Positions 7,879 through 16,502 of a DNA stretch of 64,000 bases are shown in pieces. The stretch spans positions 97,711-161,710 of the forward strand of contig JACKML010000008.1 of NCBI GenBank assembly GCA_024235415.1, written 5' to 3'. The stretch is from Chromatiaceae bacterium (lineage in GTDB: Bacteria; Pseudomonadota; Gammaproteobacteria; Chromatiales; Chromatiaceae). The position numbers were made by a program, and so were the translations under genes. How positions within the stretch are numbered: the first letter of the stretch is position 1; each line of letters starts with the position of its first letter. Under the pieces are notes generated by a model. That model was not told where the DNA came from, ran no database searches, and worked only from the letters and a program-made list of their open reading frames with translations.

Positions 7879-10836
7879 ATGTCAAATCAAACAGTCACGA
7901 CAACGTCGGACGCCGAGTATGCGTCTCTGGGCTTCTATCACAAGATCTCATACCTGCGTTCTGACACCTGGATCCGTCTCAGCCGTCTGGCCACCCGTAT
8001 GCGCGAGGCGTCTACCGGCAGCGGCGACATCGAGACGCTGATGGAGGAGACGCGCAACACGATGACGATGCTGGAGCGCATCGAGGACTACACCGCCTTC
8101 CCGTCCAAGGACGACTTCCGGCTGTTGTGGCGCCTGCTCGACGACCGCGAATTCAGCCTGCTGGAACGTGCCATCAGCCGGATTTCTCGCGCGCTTTCCA
8201 GTGACGTGTACCGCAATCGCCCGATTCACATCAGTCGCGGCCAGATCGACGGCGAGGAGAAAGACCAGGAACAGGAGGTCCTGGAGCTGCACCTCGATAC
8301 CACGATGAGCCAGACGCAGCCGTATTTCGAACTGCTGGTCGTAGACGACCTCACCCCGAAGGAAGAAGCCGTCATCCGCAGTTCGTTCCGCAGTGTGCAA
8401 CGACCGGAAGACCAGTTCGTATACGACGTCATCGTGGTACCGAGTTTTGAAGACGCAGTAGCGGCCGTGCTGATCAACCCAAACATCCAGGCCTGCATCA
8501 TCCGCTCCGGTTTCCGTTACAAGTCGAAGCGCAACTTCGGCATGTTCCAGCGCTACCTGGGCGGACTGAAAAAGCTTGATCTGGCGCTGACCACATCAAC
8601 GGACATGAGCATGATCCTGGGCAATATTCTGGCCGATTTGCGACCAGAGATTGACCTCTATCTGATCACCAACATGGCCGTCGAAACCTATGCGGTACAG
8701 GATACCGGGTCGTTCCGCCGGATCTTTTATCGTGAAACCGACTATGTCGAACGCCACCTGAACATCATCCGCGGTATCTTCAAGCGCTTCGAGACACCCT
8801 TCTTCTCGGCGCTGAAGAAATACAGCCGGCAACCCACCGGGGTATTCCACGCAATGCCCATCTCGCGCGCCAAGTCATTGATCAGTTCACACTGGATCAG
8901 GGACATGCTCGAGTTCTACGGCCTGAATATCTTCATGGCGGAGACATCGGCCACGTCCGGCGGACTCGACTCCCTGCTACAGCCATCCGGCCCTTTGAAG
9001 AAGGCCCAGGAACTGGCCGCACGCGCATTCGGCGCACGCAATACCTTCTTCGTCACCAATGGCACATCTACGGCCAACAAGATCGTGGTGCAGGCACTGG
9101 TCAATCCGGGTGACATCGTCCTCGTCGACCGTGACTGCCACAAGTCACATCACTACGGCATGGTGTTGGCTGGCGCCGAGGTCGCCTATCTCGACGCCTA
9201 TCCCCTGCATGACTATTCGATGTATGGCGGCGTACCCCTGCGCGAGATCAAGCGTCTGCTGCTGAAATACAAGGCCAGCAACCGCCTGCACAAAGTGAAA
9301 ATGCTGTTGCTCACCAACTGCACGTTCGACGGCATCGTCTACGATGTCGAGCGCGTGATGGAAGAGTGCCTGGCAATCAAGCCTGACCTCGTCTTTCTAT
9401 GGGACGAGGCATGGTTCGCGTTCGCTGCGTTCAATCCGGTATATCGAACACGCACCGGCATGCGCGCCGCGCGCAAACTGCGCAACCGCTACCGATCCGA
9501 TGACTACCGAAAAGAATACAAAGCCTATCTGAAGCAGGTGGAGAATCTTGATCCCGGTGATATTGACGCCTGGGCGAACCTGCGACTCATGCCTGATCCC
9601 GATCAGGTTCGGGTGCGCGTGTATGCCACCCAGTCCACACACAAGACACTGACATCACTGCGCCAGGGATCGATGATCCATGTCTACGATCAGGACTTCC
9701 GGCAGAAGGCCGAGGCCCCGTTTCACGAAGCCTACATGACCCACACGTCCACCTCGCCGAACTACCAGATTCTCGCTTCACTGGACATCGGCCGCCGTCA
9801 GGTCGAACTCGAAGGCTACGAGATGGTGAACAAGCAGGTCGAATTGGCGCTGGTCTTGCGTGAGCAGATCAAGAACCAGCCCCTGCTCAAGAAATACTTC
9901 AGTATCTTGAGCACCAAACAGCTGATTCCGGAAGAGTTCCGTCAATCCGGCATAGAGAGCTATTACGACCCTGAGCTGGGCTGGTGTCGCATGGAGGATG
10001 CATGGATCTACGAGCGTGACGAGTTTGTCATCGATCCGTCCCGCGTGACCCTGTTTATCGGTCGAACCGGCATCGATGGTGACACGTTCAAGAACGAGCA
10101 CCTGATGGACAAGTACGGTATCCAGATCAACAAGACATCACGCAACACCGTGTTGTTCATGACCAACATCGGCACCTCTCGCAGCTCGATCGCTTACCTA
10201 ATCGAGGGTCTGATGAGCATCGCCCGCGAACTTGAGTGGCAACGCGAAGAGAACAGCTCGGCAGAAAACCGCTTGATGAACCGGCGCATCAACTCGTTGA
10301 CCAACGACCTCCCGCCCCTACCCGACTTCAGCCATTTCCATCCGTCGTTCCATCGTTCGATCTCAGGCGACACGCCCGAAGGCGACATCCGGACCGCCTA
10401 TTTCATGGGTCAGAACGACAGCCTGTGCGAACACCTTCGGATCGACAACAACGAGATGCAGCGGCAGATGAACGATGGCCGCGTCATGGTCTCGACGACC
10501 TTTGTCATTCCGTACCCGCCCGGCTTCCCCATCCTGGTGCCCGGCCAGGTAATCAGTCAGGACATTCTTGCGTTCATGCTGGCACTGGACGTAAAGGAAA
10601 TACACGGCTACCGCCCGGCATTGGGGCTGTCCGTCTTCACCGAGGAATCCTTGCGGGAAGTGAAAAACGCACCATCAGTCAGCGCAATCACCGAGATCGT
10701 CGAGGTTGAACAGGCGCAGCCGGAAGCAGTGAAGGACGCTGCAAAACACCCGCCGGCCGGTGGCGATTCGAAAGCGAAGAAGACTGCCGCATCCAGGAAG
10801 AAGGCGCCAAAACCCAACGTGGACAAGTCCGCCTGA
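7879..10836 (+). CDS. Orn/Lys/Arg decarboxylase-type PLP enzyme, long form
   Basis: A protein of about 985 residues related to the acid-inducible lysine/arginine/ornithine decarboxylases. Residues 1-330 are a long N-terminal part that includes a receiver-like wing region (FELLVVDDLTPKEEAVI). The PLP domain follows, with TSATSGGLDSLL, VTNGTSTANK and DRDCHKSHHYG, the aspartate D509 in LWDEAWFAF, and the Schiff-base lysine K589 in STHKTLTSLRQG. The C-terminal decarboxylase domain has PYPPGFPILVPGQ. The last 60 residues are a Lys/Ala/Pro-rich tail. ATG at 7879 sits 8 bases after GAGGAA and is preferred to GTG at 7873. An amino-acid decarboxylase activity is likely; the substrate cannot be read from sequence. 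It leads a three-gene plus-strand cluster. Confidence 0.85.
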   Translation: MSNQTVTTTSDAEYASLGFYHKISYLRSDTWIRLSRLATRMREASTGSGDIETLMEETRNTMTMLERIEDYTAFPSKDDFRLLWRLLDDREFSLLERAISRISRALSSDVYRNRPIHISRGQIDGEEKDQEQEVLELHLDTTMSQTQPYFELLVVDDLTPKEEAVIRSSFRSVQRPEDQFVYDVIVVPSFEDAVAAVLINPNIQACIIRSGFRYKSKRNFGMFQRYLGGLKKLDLALTTSTDMSMILGNILADLRPEIDLYLITNMAVETYAVQDTGSFRRIFYRETDYVERHLNIIRGIFKRFETPFFSALKKYSRQPTGVFHAMPISRAKSLISSHWIRDMLEFYGLNIFMAETSATSGGLDSLLQPSGPLKKAQELAARAFGARNTFFVTNGTSTANKIVVQALVNPGDIVLVDRDCHKSHHYGMVLAGAEVAYLDAYPLHDYSMYGGVPLREIKRLLLKYKASNRLHKVKMLLLTNCTFDGIVYDVERVMEECLAIKPDLVFLWDEAWFAFAAFNPVYRTRTGMRAARKLRNRYRSDDYRKEYKAYLKQVENLDPGDIDAWANLRLMPDPDQVRVRVYATQSTHKTLTSLRQGSMIHVYDQDFRQKAEAPFHEAYMTHTSTSPNYQILASLDIGRRQVELEGYEMVNKQVELALVLREQIKNQPLLKKYFSILSTKQLIPEEFRQSGIESYYDPELGWCRMEDAWIYERDEFVIDPSRVTLFIGRTGIDGDTFKNEHLMDKYGIQINKTSRNTVLFMTNIGTSRSSIAYLIEGLMSIARELEWQREENSSAENRLMNRRINSLTNDLPPLPDFSHFHPSFHRSISGDTPEGDIRTAYFMGQNDSLCEHLRIDNNEMQRQMNDGRVMVSTTFVIPYPPGFPILVPGQVISQDILAFMLALDVKEIHGYRPALGLSVFTEESLREVKNAPSVSAITEIVEVEQAQPEAVKDAAKHPPAGGDSKAKKTAASRKKAPKPNVDKSA

Positions 10837-10978
10837 GCGGATGCCGGTTGCCACGATGACAATCAGATCAATATGGGAACAGCTGGTCCGATGGATCTCC
10901 ACGCTGGATCCCTGGCCGGCACCCGGGCCGGACCGGGAGAACCCAATCCTCCACACTCAAGACAAGGGGCACACGCAA

Positions 10979-12430
10979 ATGAAAAGAACACTGACGGGAA
11001 TTTCAGACATCCGCCGCTTCTTTCACCGGAATGAACGGCCGATCTTTTTCATCAGCGCGACTAACTTCAACCTGCTGGGGATGGATGAGTGGGTCAAGAA
11101 TTTTCATTACATCTGCTACGTCGACTGCTATGACGGTGCCCATCCAAACGTGTTCGTGCCGCCGGAAATCGCACATGCGGAGTTCGAAAGCATCGAGGAC
11201 ATCAACAACTACCTGCTGGAGCACAAACAGGTCATCGACTACATCAAGAGCTTCGGCCCCAACCCGGTGGCCGTGTTTCTGATGTTCGATGAACGCACCG
11301 AGGAGCTGTGCCGCGAACTCGGCATCGAGATCTGGTTTCCATCGGCGAGTCTGCGTTCGCGCTGTGACAACAAAATGGAGACGGTACGTATCGGCAACAA
11401 GGCCGGTGTGCCGAGCGCACCGAATGCGCTGTCCAAGGTCGAGAGCTACGCGCACCTCAAGCAGATCTGCGCAGAAAATGGCCTGGGCGATGACGTGGTG
11501 ATCCAGACCGCTTTTGGCGATTCCGGCCATACCACCTTCTTCATCGCCAGCGAGCAGGACTGGGACAAGCATGCAGATGAAATCACGCCCGACCCGGAGG
11601 TCAAAATCATGAAGCGCCTCAACTGCCGGGGCGCGACGCTGGAGGCCTGTACGACCAAGCAAGGCACGATCGTCGGCCCGCTGCTGACGGAAGTGGTCGG
11701 CGCAAAAGAACTGACACCGTACCGTGGCGGCTGGTGCGGCAACGAGATATTCCCGGGCGCTTTCACCCAGGATATCCGCGACAAGGCGAGAGACTACACC
11801 TTCCAGTTCGGTGAACAGCTACGCAAGGAGGGTTACCGTGGTTACTTCGATCTCGACTACCTGATCGATACGGACACCGGTGAGATCTATCTGGGTGAAC
11901 TCAACCCACGGGTGACCGGCGCCAGCTCCATGACCAATCACGCAGCATTCGCGCACGCCGACGCGCCGTTGTTCCTGTTCCATCTGCTGGAGTTCTCGGG
12001 CGCCCAGTTCGAGTTCGACGTCGAGGACCTGAACGCCCGCTGGTCGGATCCCGAGTACATCGACAGTTGGTGCCAACTGGTCATCAAACACACGAATGAC
12101 TCGGTTGATGTCGTCACCGATGCCCCGCCGACCGGGATCTGGAAGATGGAACCCGATGGTAACGTCACGTACAACCGGTTCGACTACCACCGCCGCGCGG
12201 TGAGCAGCGAGCAGGAGGCATTCTTCCTGCGTATCACGGGACCGGACGATTACCGCTATGAAGGCGCCGATCTTGGCATCCTGATCCTGCGCGGCCGCTC
12301 GATGACCAACGAGTTCGTCCTGAACGATCGCGCGCGCAGCTGGATCAAAGGCATTCTTGCCAGTTACCAGGGCAAGCCGCTGGCCGCGCCCGAGATCGCG
12401 CCCGAGGCCGGCGCGTTCAAGATCATGTAG
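10979..12430 (+). CDS. ATP-grasp domain protein (often labelled biotin carboxylase)
   Basis: A 483-residue protein with an ATP-grasp fold. Its N-terminal region (SDIRRFFHRNERPIFFISAT) is a pre-ATP-grasp domain. The middle carries a central nucleotide-binding region (VVIQTAFGDSGHTTFFI) and the late metal and ATP residues in GEIYLGELNPRVTGASSM. Enzymes of this fold join a carboxylate to an amine or thiol using ATP. Databases often call relatives biotin carboxylase, but no biotin-carrier or carboxyltransferase gene is nearby, so a carboxylate-amine ligase is more plausible. ATG at 10979 is preceded by AAGGGG; an in-frame ATG at 10856 would add 41 residues of poor character. The gap to the decarboxylase is 142 bp. 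The substrate is unknown. Confidence 0.8.
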   Translation: MKRTLTGISDIRRFFHRNERPIFFISATNFNLLGMDEWVKNFHYICYVDCYDGAHPNVFVPPEIAHAEFESIEDINNYLLEHKQVIDYIKSFGPNPVAVFLMFDERTEELCRELGIEIWFPSASLRSRCDNKMETVRIGNKAGVPSAPNALSKVESYAHLKQICAENGLGDDVVIQTAFGDSGHTTFFIASEQDWDKHADEITPDPEVKIMKRLNCRGATLEACTTKQGTIVGPLLTEVVGAKELTPYRGGWCGNEIFPGAFTQDIRDKARDYTFQFGEQLRKEGYRGYFDLDYLIDTDTGEIYLGELNPRVTGASSMTNHAAFAHADAPLFLFHLLEFSGAQFEFDVEDLNARWSDPEYIDSWCQLVIKHTNDSVDVVTDAPPTGIWKMEPDGNVTYNRFDYHRRAVSSEQEAFFLRITGPDDYRYEGADLGILILRGRSMTNEFVLNDRARSWIKGILASYQGKPLAAPEIAPEAGAFKIM

Positions 12431-12528
12431 GCGAACCACACCGGTCCGGCTTGTGCCTGCTCGTCAGCGTCGCAAGCCTGATGCGGCGCATCGCGCCTGC
12501 CTCGACCGGTGAGATGCAGCACCAGCGC

Positions 12529-13527
12529 ATGGAAAGAACGATATACGCGATCGCCGAGCCGCTGCCCGGGACCAAGTGGGCAACGCTGTTCCGCTATCAC
12601 TGGCAAGCCTATCGACGTTGGTTCCTCAGCGAAGGAGCCACCGAACGCCAGCTCTATCTGAGCTCGCGCAGAGCCCTGCAACAGCACATGCCGGAACTGA
12701 TACCCACCTATGAAAGCCTGCTGGAGCTCTCCGGCGGCGGCGATCTGGCGGCGCGCTTCCTCAGCCTTTACTGTCCACCCGCCTACATGCGGGGCTGTTC
12801 CCAGGCAGTATGGACCGGGACACCGCCCATCCTGATACGCAACTACGATTACAGCCCACGGTTGTTCGAGGGCACTGTGTTGAGAACGTGCTGGAACGGC
12901 CGCGTGGTGGCCGGTACAGGCGATTGTCTATGGGGTCTGGTGGATGGCATGAACGAAGACGGCCTGGCCGTCTCGCTGAGCTTTGGCGGACGCCGCGCCG
13001 TCGGCAAGGGCTTTGGCGTACCACTGCTGCTGCGTTACGTGCTCGAATTCTGTTCAACGACCAGAGATGCGGTGGAGGCGCTGTGCCGGATCCCCACGCA
13101 TATGTCGTACAACGTGACCGTGCTGGACCGGCAGGGGATCTTCAAGACCGTCTTCATCGCCCCCGATCGCAAACCACTTGTCCAGGACCTGGCGATGACG
13201 ACCAACCATCAGCACAGTATCGAATGGCATCAGCATGCACGGGCATCGGCGACGCTCGAACGCGAGCGCGCATTGCAACGCCATCTCGAAGTCTACGCCG
13301 ACGATTCCTACCGTCTGGTACGGGCGTTCCTGCGTGCACCACTGCATTCGACAGCCTACCGCAGGGGCTTCGGTACGCTGTACACCGTGGTCTACAACCC
13401 CAGCACCCTGGCATTCGAATACCTGTGGCCGAATGACAGCTGGAGTTTTTCGTTGCCTCAGTTCGTTGAAGGCACCCGTACAGTGGACTTTCCACTTGTC
13501 CCGGACTCGATAGAACTACTGCATTGA
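12529..13527 (+). CDS. C45-family autoproteolytic acyltransferase/hydrolase (Ntn fold)
   Basis: A 332-residue member of the acyl-CoA:6-aminopenicillanate acyltransferase family (peptidase C45). These proteins cut themselves before a cysteine, which becomes the N-terminal nucleophile, and then hydrolyse or transfer acyl groups on amides. The predicted cut is G89/C90 in RGCSQAVW. The next conserved segment, RNYDYSP, and the later TTNHQ, match the family. GDCLWGLVDGMNEDGLAVS is also typical of Ntn hydrolases. ATG at 12529 gives the natural start MERTIYAIAEP; the frame is open upstream. No signal peptide is seen, so it is probably cytoplasmic. It follows the ATP-grasp gene by about 100 bp and ends 14 bp before the convergent amidohydrolase gene. 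Confidence 0.85.
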   Translation: MERTIYAIAEPLPGTKWATLFRYHWQAYRRWFLSEGATERQLYLSSRRALQQHMPELIPTYESLLELSGGGDLAARFLSLYCPPAYMRGCSQAVWTGTPPILIRNYDYSPRLFEGTVLRTCWNGRVVAGTGDCLWGLVDGMNEDGLAVSLSFGGRRAVGKGFGVPLLLRYVLEFCSTTRDAVEALCRIPTHMSYNVTVLDRQGIFKTVFIAPDRKPLVQDLAMTTNHQHSIEWHQHARASATLERERALQRHLEVYADDSYRLVRAFLRAPLHSTAYRRGFGTLYTVVYNPSTLAFEYLWPNDSWSFSLPQFVEGTRTVDFPLVPDSIELLH

Positions 13528-13540
13528 CACGACACCTGCG

Positions 13541-14482
13541 TCAATCGCCGACGAAACCGGCAATGCTCGCCGGTGGAACCTCGGAAACCTCATCGTCAAC
13601 AGGCACGTGTTCAGTGAGACCTGCACGTGAACCACGATGTGGTTTGGTCAAGGGACCAAGACTTTGCAGATACGTCTCTGATCCCGGGATACGCTGGTAA
13701 ACCGGAAAGTCGACAGGGCGGTCGCGAAAACTCTTCAGCGGCTGACCAAGGCTGCGTATCCCGACCTCACGTTCGCGCCGGACACGACTGAGATTGATCT
13801 CGACCGGGATCATCTCCTCGCCGCCGCCCGCCTGGTGTATGACGTAACCCGCAGGACCGACGATGATCGACGACCCCACGCCACCGTCACCAACACCGTT
13901 GATGTCGAAAAAGTAACATTGGTTGGTCACTGCGGTCGCACGGGCAATCGACAGTTCCACGTCGCGATCAATGGTATCCGTCATGGTCGGGTGGAGAATG
14001 ACCTCGGCACCCATTGAAACCAGCGTCCGCGACGTCTCCGGAAACCACATGTCGTAGCAGATCGAGACCCCGAAGCGCCCCACTTCGGGGACGTCGAACA
14101 CCAGGAAATCCTCGCCTTGAGCAACATGGTTTTCATAAGGTTGGAACGGAAACATCTTGCGATACCGGCCCACCACATTCCCACTGGGGTCGATCACCGA
14201 GGCCGTGTTGTAAACGAGATCGCCTGCGAGTTCGAACATCGAACCCGGCAGCAGCCAGATGCGGTGTTTCGCTGCCATGTCGCGGAATGCATCTTCCGCC
14301 GGGCCGGGCAGAGGCTGCGCGTGCCCAGGCAGAGGCCCGAAAGGCGCAAGTTCACTGAACATCACCATCTGTACCCAGGGGAAACGGGCCATCAGGATGT
14401 CGAGTCGGTGAGACATCGCCAGGATATTGTCCTGTAGCGCAGAGATACGCATCTGGATGCCGGCAATTGCAAATGGGGTCAT
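13541..14482 (-). CDS. Carbon-nitrogen hydrolase (nitrilase superfamily)
   Basis: A 313-residue amidohydrolase with the complete catalytic triad of the nitrilase superfamily: E44 (MFSELAPFG), K109 (GRYRKMFPF) and C142 (VSICYDMWFPE). Family members split amides or carbamoyl groups, such as N-carbamoylputrescine, omega-amides or deaminated glutathione. The last 35 residues are a variable acidic tail. It is encoded opposite to, and 14 bp from, the C45 gene. The convergent layout means it is not in the same message, yet its amide chemistry fits the same pathway. The exact substrate is unknown; N-carbamoylputrescine amidase would be one candidate given the decarboxylase nearby. Confidence 0.9.
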   Translation of the reverse strand: MTPFAIAGIQMRISALQDNILAMSHRLDILMARFPWVQMVMFSELAPFGPLPGHAQPLPGPAEDAFRDMAAKHRIWLLPGSMFELAGDLVYNTASVIDPSGNVVGRYRKMFPFQPYENHVAQGEDFLVFDVPEVGRFGVSICYDMWFPETSRTLVSMGAEVILHPTMTDTIDRDVELSIARATAVTNQCYFFDINGVGDGGVGSSIIVGPAGYVIHQAGGGEEMIPVEINLSRVRREREVGIRSLGQPLKSFRDRPVDFPVYQRIPGSETYLQSLGPLTKPHRGSRAGLTEHVPVDDEVSEVPPASIAGFVGD

Positions 14483-14666
14483 GGACTGTCTCCTCGACGG
14501 CGCGCACCGTTCTCGAAAATCACGCTCACGGTCGGCTTAACCGGACCGACCGGGCGATGAACCTCAACCTGCGGGCTGGCGCCACGTGTAATGCAGATTT
14601 ACCTTTGACCGATACTACGCTGTTTCGGTGCCCACCGCTGTGCACAATGACCCGGTCACAGCGTCA

Positions 14667-16349
14667 TCAGGGACGTTCCAGGGAGCCATGCAAAGTCAGC
14701 TGCGGGAACGGGATTTCCCAGCCGTTTTCACTGCATGCGTCGGTGCAGTAACGTTGAAGGGCACGGCGCAGGCGGTTGTACAGATCACCCACCTCACCCT
14801 TGAAGTCGGCGATCACCGCCAGCTCAAGCGACGACTCGGCAGCACGATTGAACTCGACCCGCAGATTGACCAATTGCTCCCCGTACCCTTCGGCCTGCAG
14901 CCGCGACAAGACGTAATCGTGCAGCGTGGTGACCACGGACGTCGTGGCCTCTTTCTGCAGGGCGTAACTGATACCGAAAATCTCCTTGAGGCGGAAACTC
15001 ACTGCCAGGTTGCGTGGTGAATTCGCCAGGAAATCCCCGGTGAGGTAGGTGAGTTTCGCTCCTCCCCGCTCCACCAGTTGCACCAGTTCGGGCGAAATGC
15101 CGGTCACCTTGCCACGAACCCCGTCGTTCAGGATCACCCAGTCCCCTTTGCGACACGGAAACCACGGTTCGTCAGACCTGCACGGGCGTGACTTGAGCTT
15201 GGCCATTTCCTGGATATGCAGACGCTGACTGAGTTCAGCGACCGGGTTGCTGAGCGTACAGAAGAAATTGATCTCCTCGACCAGCCAGGGAATGCCATCG
15301 AGATAAAGGCGCTCGCCCTCACGTACCGCACCGATATTGAGGAAGATCTGCATCTGGTGCCAATACTTCGGGAGCGTGTGACGCAGCGTCAGCACAGCCC
15401 CAATCAGCAACAACAGGCCAAGGCTGAACAGCACCCAGTCCTCGACCAGGTAGAAAACGATCATCGGACCGATCACGATCAGCACAAAAGTCACGGTACG
15501 GTGGAGCAACTCCACCAGGCGTACACGGAAACTGCGATGGCGGCTCCGGAACCCTGGAAAGTAACGCTGCAGCATCGAGAAACTCAGACGTGACAGCAAG
15601 ACCACCGCAAGGATGACCAGCAGCGCCTCGATGATATAGAGCCCGCGCTTTTGGAAGAACGACTTGAGGTAACTCTGTGAGGCCTCGGCGATCGAGGTCT
15701 CCGAAGCAACCAGCTTGGACAGCTGCAACTCGGCCGCCTGCAGTTCGCTGCTCATGAAGGCCAGCTGTCTCGTCCAGTTGGCCAACACCGCAGCAACGGC
15801 TTCATTCATCGCAGGGTCATCGCCCTGTTGGGCGAGTTTCTCGAGGTTGCCGATAGCCTGCCTGATGATCGGCAGCCGTTCTTCGTAGTATGCGATCTTC
15901 TCCTTCTGCTCGGCCTTTTGCCTGACGTGGGCAGTCATCTCCTTCATTTCATCGATAGCGGGGCGCAACAGCGCAAAGATCTCTTTCTGAAAGTCGAACG
16001 CTTCGGCGGCTTCGGTGCGCAGCTTGCTCGCATCGACACCGGTGGCGACGCTCTCGAAATTCCGGCTGACGGTCTGAAGATCCGCCTCCGCCTTCTCCAG
16101 CTCTTTGACCAGCACGGCCCGCTCTGCGTCCGACTGGGCTTGCGCCAATCGTGTCCTGATTTCCCTGACGTCGCTCTGCAACCCGGCACGCAGGCTGATG
16201 ATGCCGGACAGCGTGGTCAACGTCTCGGCGACGATCTGGTCCGACTTTTCGTTGGCCGCCACGACAGCGGGCACCGAAAACAAGGTCAGCGACCACAACA
16301 GAAGGACCAAAGCGGATAGATGGTTCCGCCCCACCAGACTACAAGTCAT
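14667..16349 (-). CDS. MscS-type mechanosensitive channel domain protein
   Basis: A 560-residue membrane protein. A signal-like hydrophobic helix (NHLSALVLLLWSLTLFSVPA) is followed by a long helical, probably coiled-coil, region (residues 40-230, rich in E, K, Q and A), then by several membrane helices (GLYIIEALLVILAVVLL and later) and a C-terminal MscS-like beta domain (LNDGVRGKVTGISPELVQLV) and a cytoplasmic alpha/beta region. Such proteins open under membrane tension. ATG at 16349 follows AGGAG by nine bases; the frame opens 25 codons earlier without a ribosome site. It lies 184 bp upstream of the amidohydrolase gene in the same direction. No functional link to that cluster is evident. Confidence 0.82.
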   Translation of the reverse strand: MTCSLVGRNHLSALVLLLWSLTLFSVPAVVAANEKSDQIVAETLTTLSGIISLRAGLQSDVREIRTRLAQAQSDAERAVLVKELEKAEADLQTVSRNFESVATGVDASKLRTEAAEAFDFQKEIFALLRPAIDEMKEMTAHVRQKAEQKEKIAYYEERLPIIRQAIGNLEKLAQQGDDPAMNEAVAAVLANWTRQLAFMSSELQAAELQLSKLVASETSIAEASQSYLKSFFQKRGLYIIEALLVILAVVLLSRLSFSMLQRYFPGFRSRHRSFRVRLVELLHRTVTFVLIVIGPMIVFYLVEDWVLFSLGLLLLIGAVLTLRHTLPKYWHQMQIFLNIGAVREGERLYLDGIPWLVEEINFFCTLSNPVAELSQRLHIQEMAKLKSRPCRSDEPWFPCRKGDWVILNDGVRGKVTGISPELVQLVERGGAKLTYLTGDFLANSPRNLAVSFRLKEIFGISYALQKEATTSVVTTLHDYVLSRLQAEGYGEQLVNLRVEFNRAAESSLELAVIADFKGEVGDLYNRLRRALQRYCTDACSENGWEIPFPQLTLHGSLERP

Positions 16350-16502
16350 TTCCCGACAACTCCTTGTTCGTGTTTCTGTGAGTTCCTGTGCCTGCTGCCC
16401 GTGGGCGTCGCCGCGCCGCGGCAACCATGAAGCAAGACTTCGTCTAAGGGCGCATTGGGCTGGACTTGGGCAAACCGAATCCCCGAGGCGATAACCCGGT
16501 GC

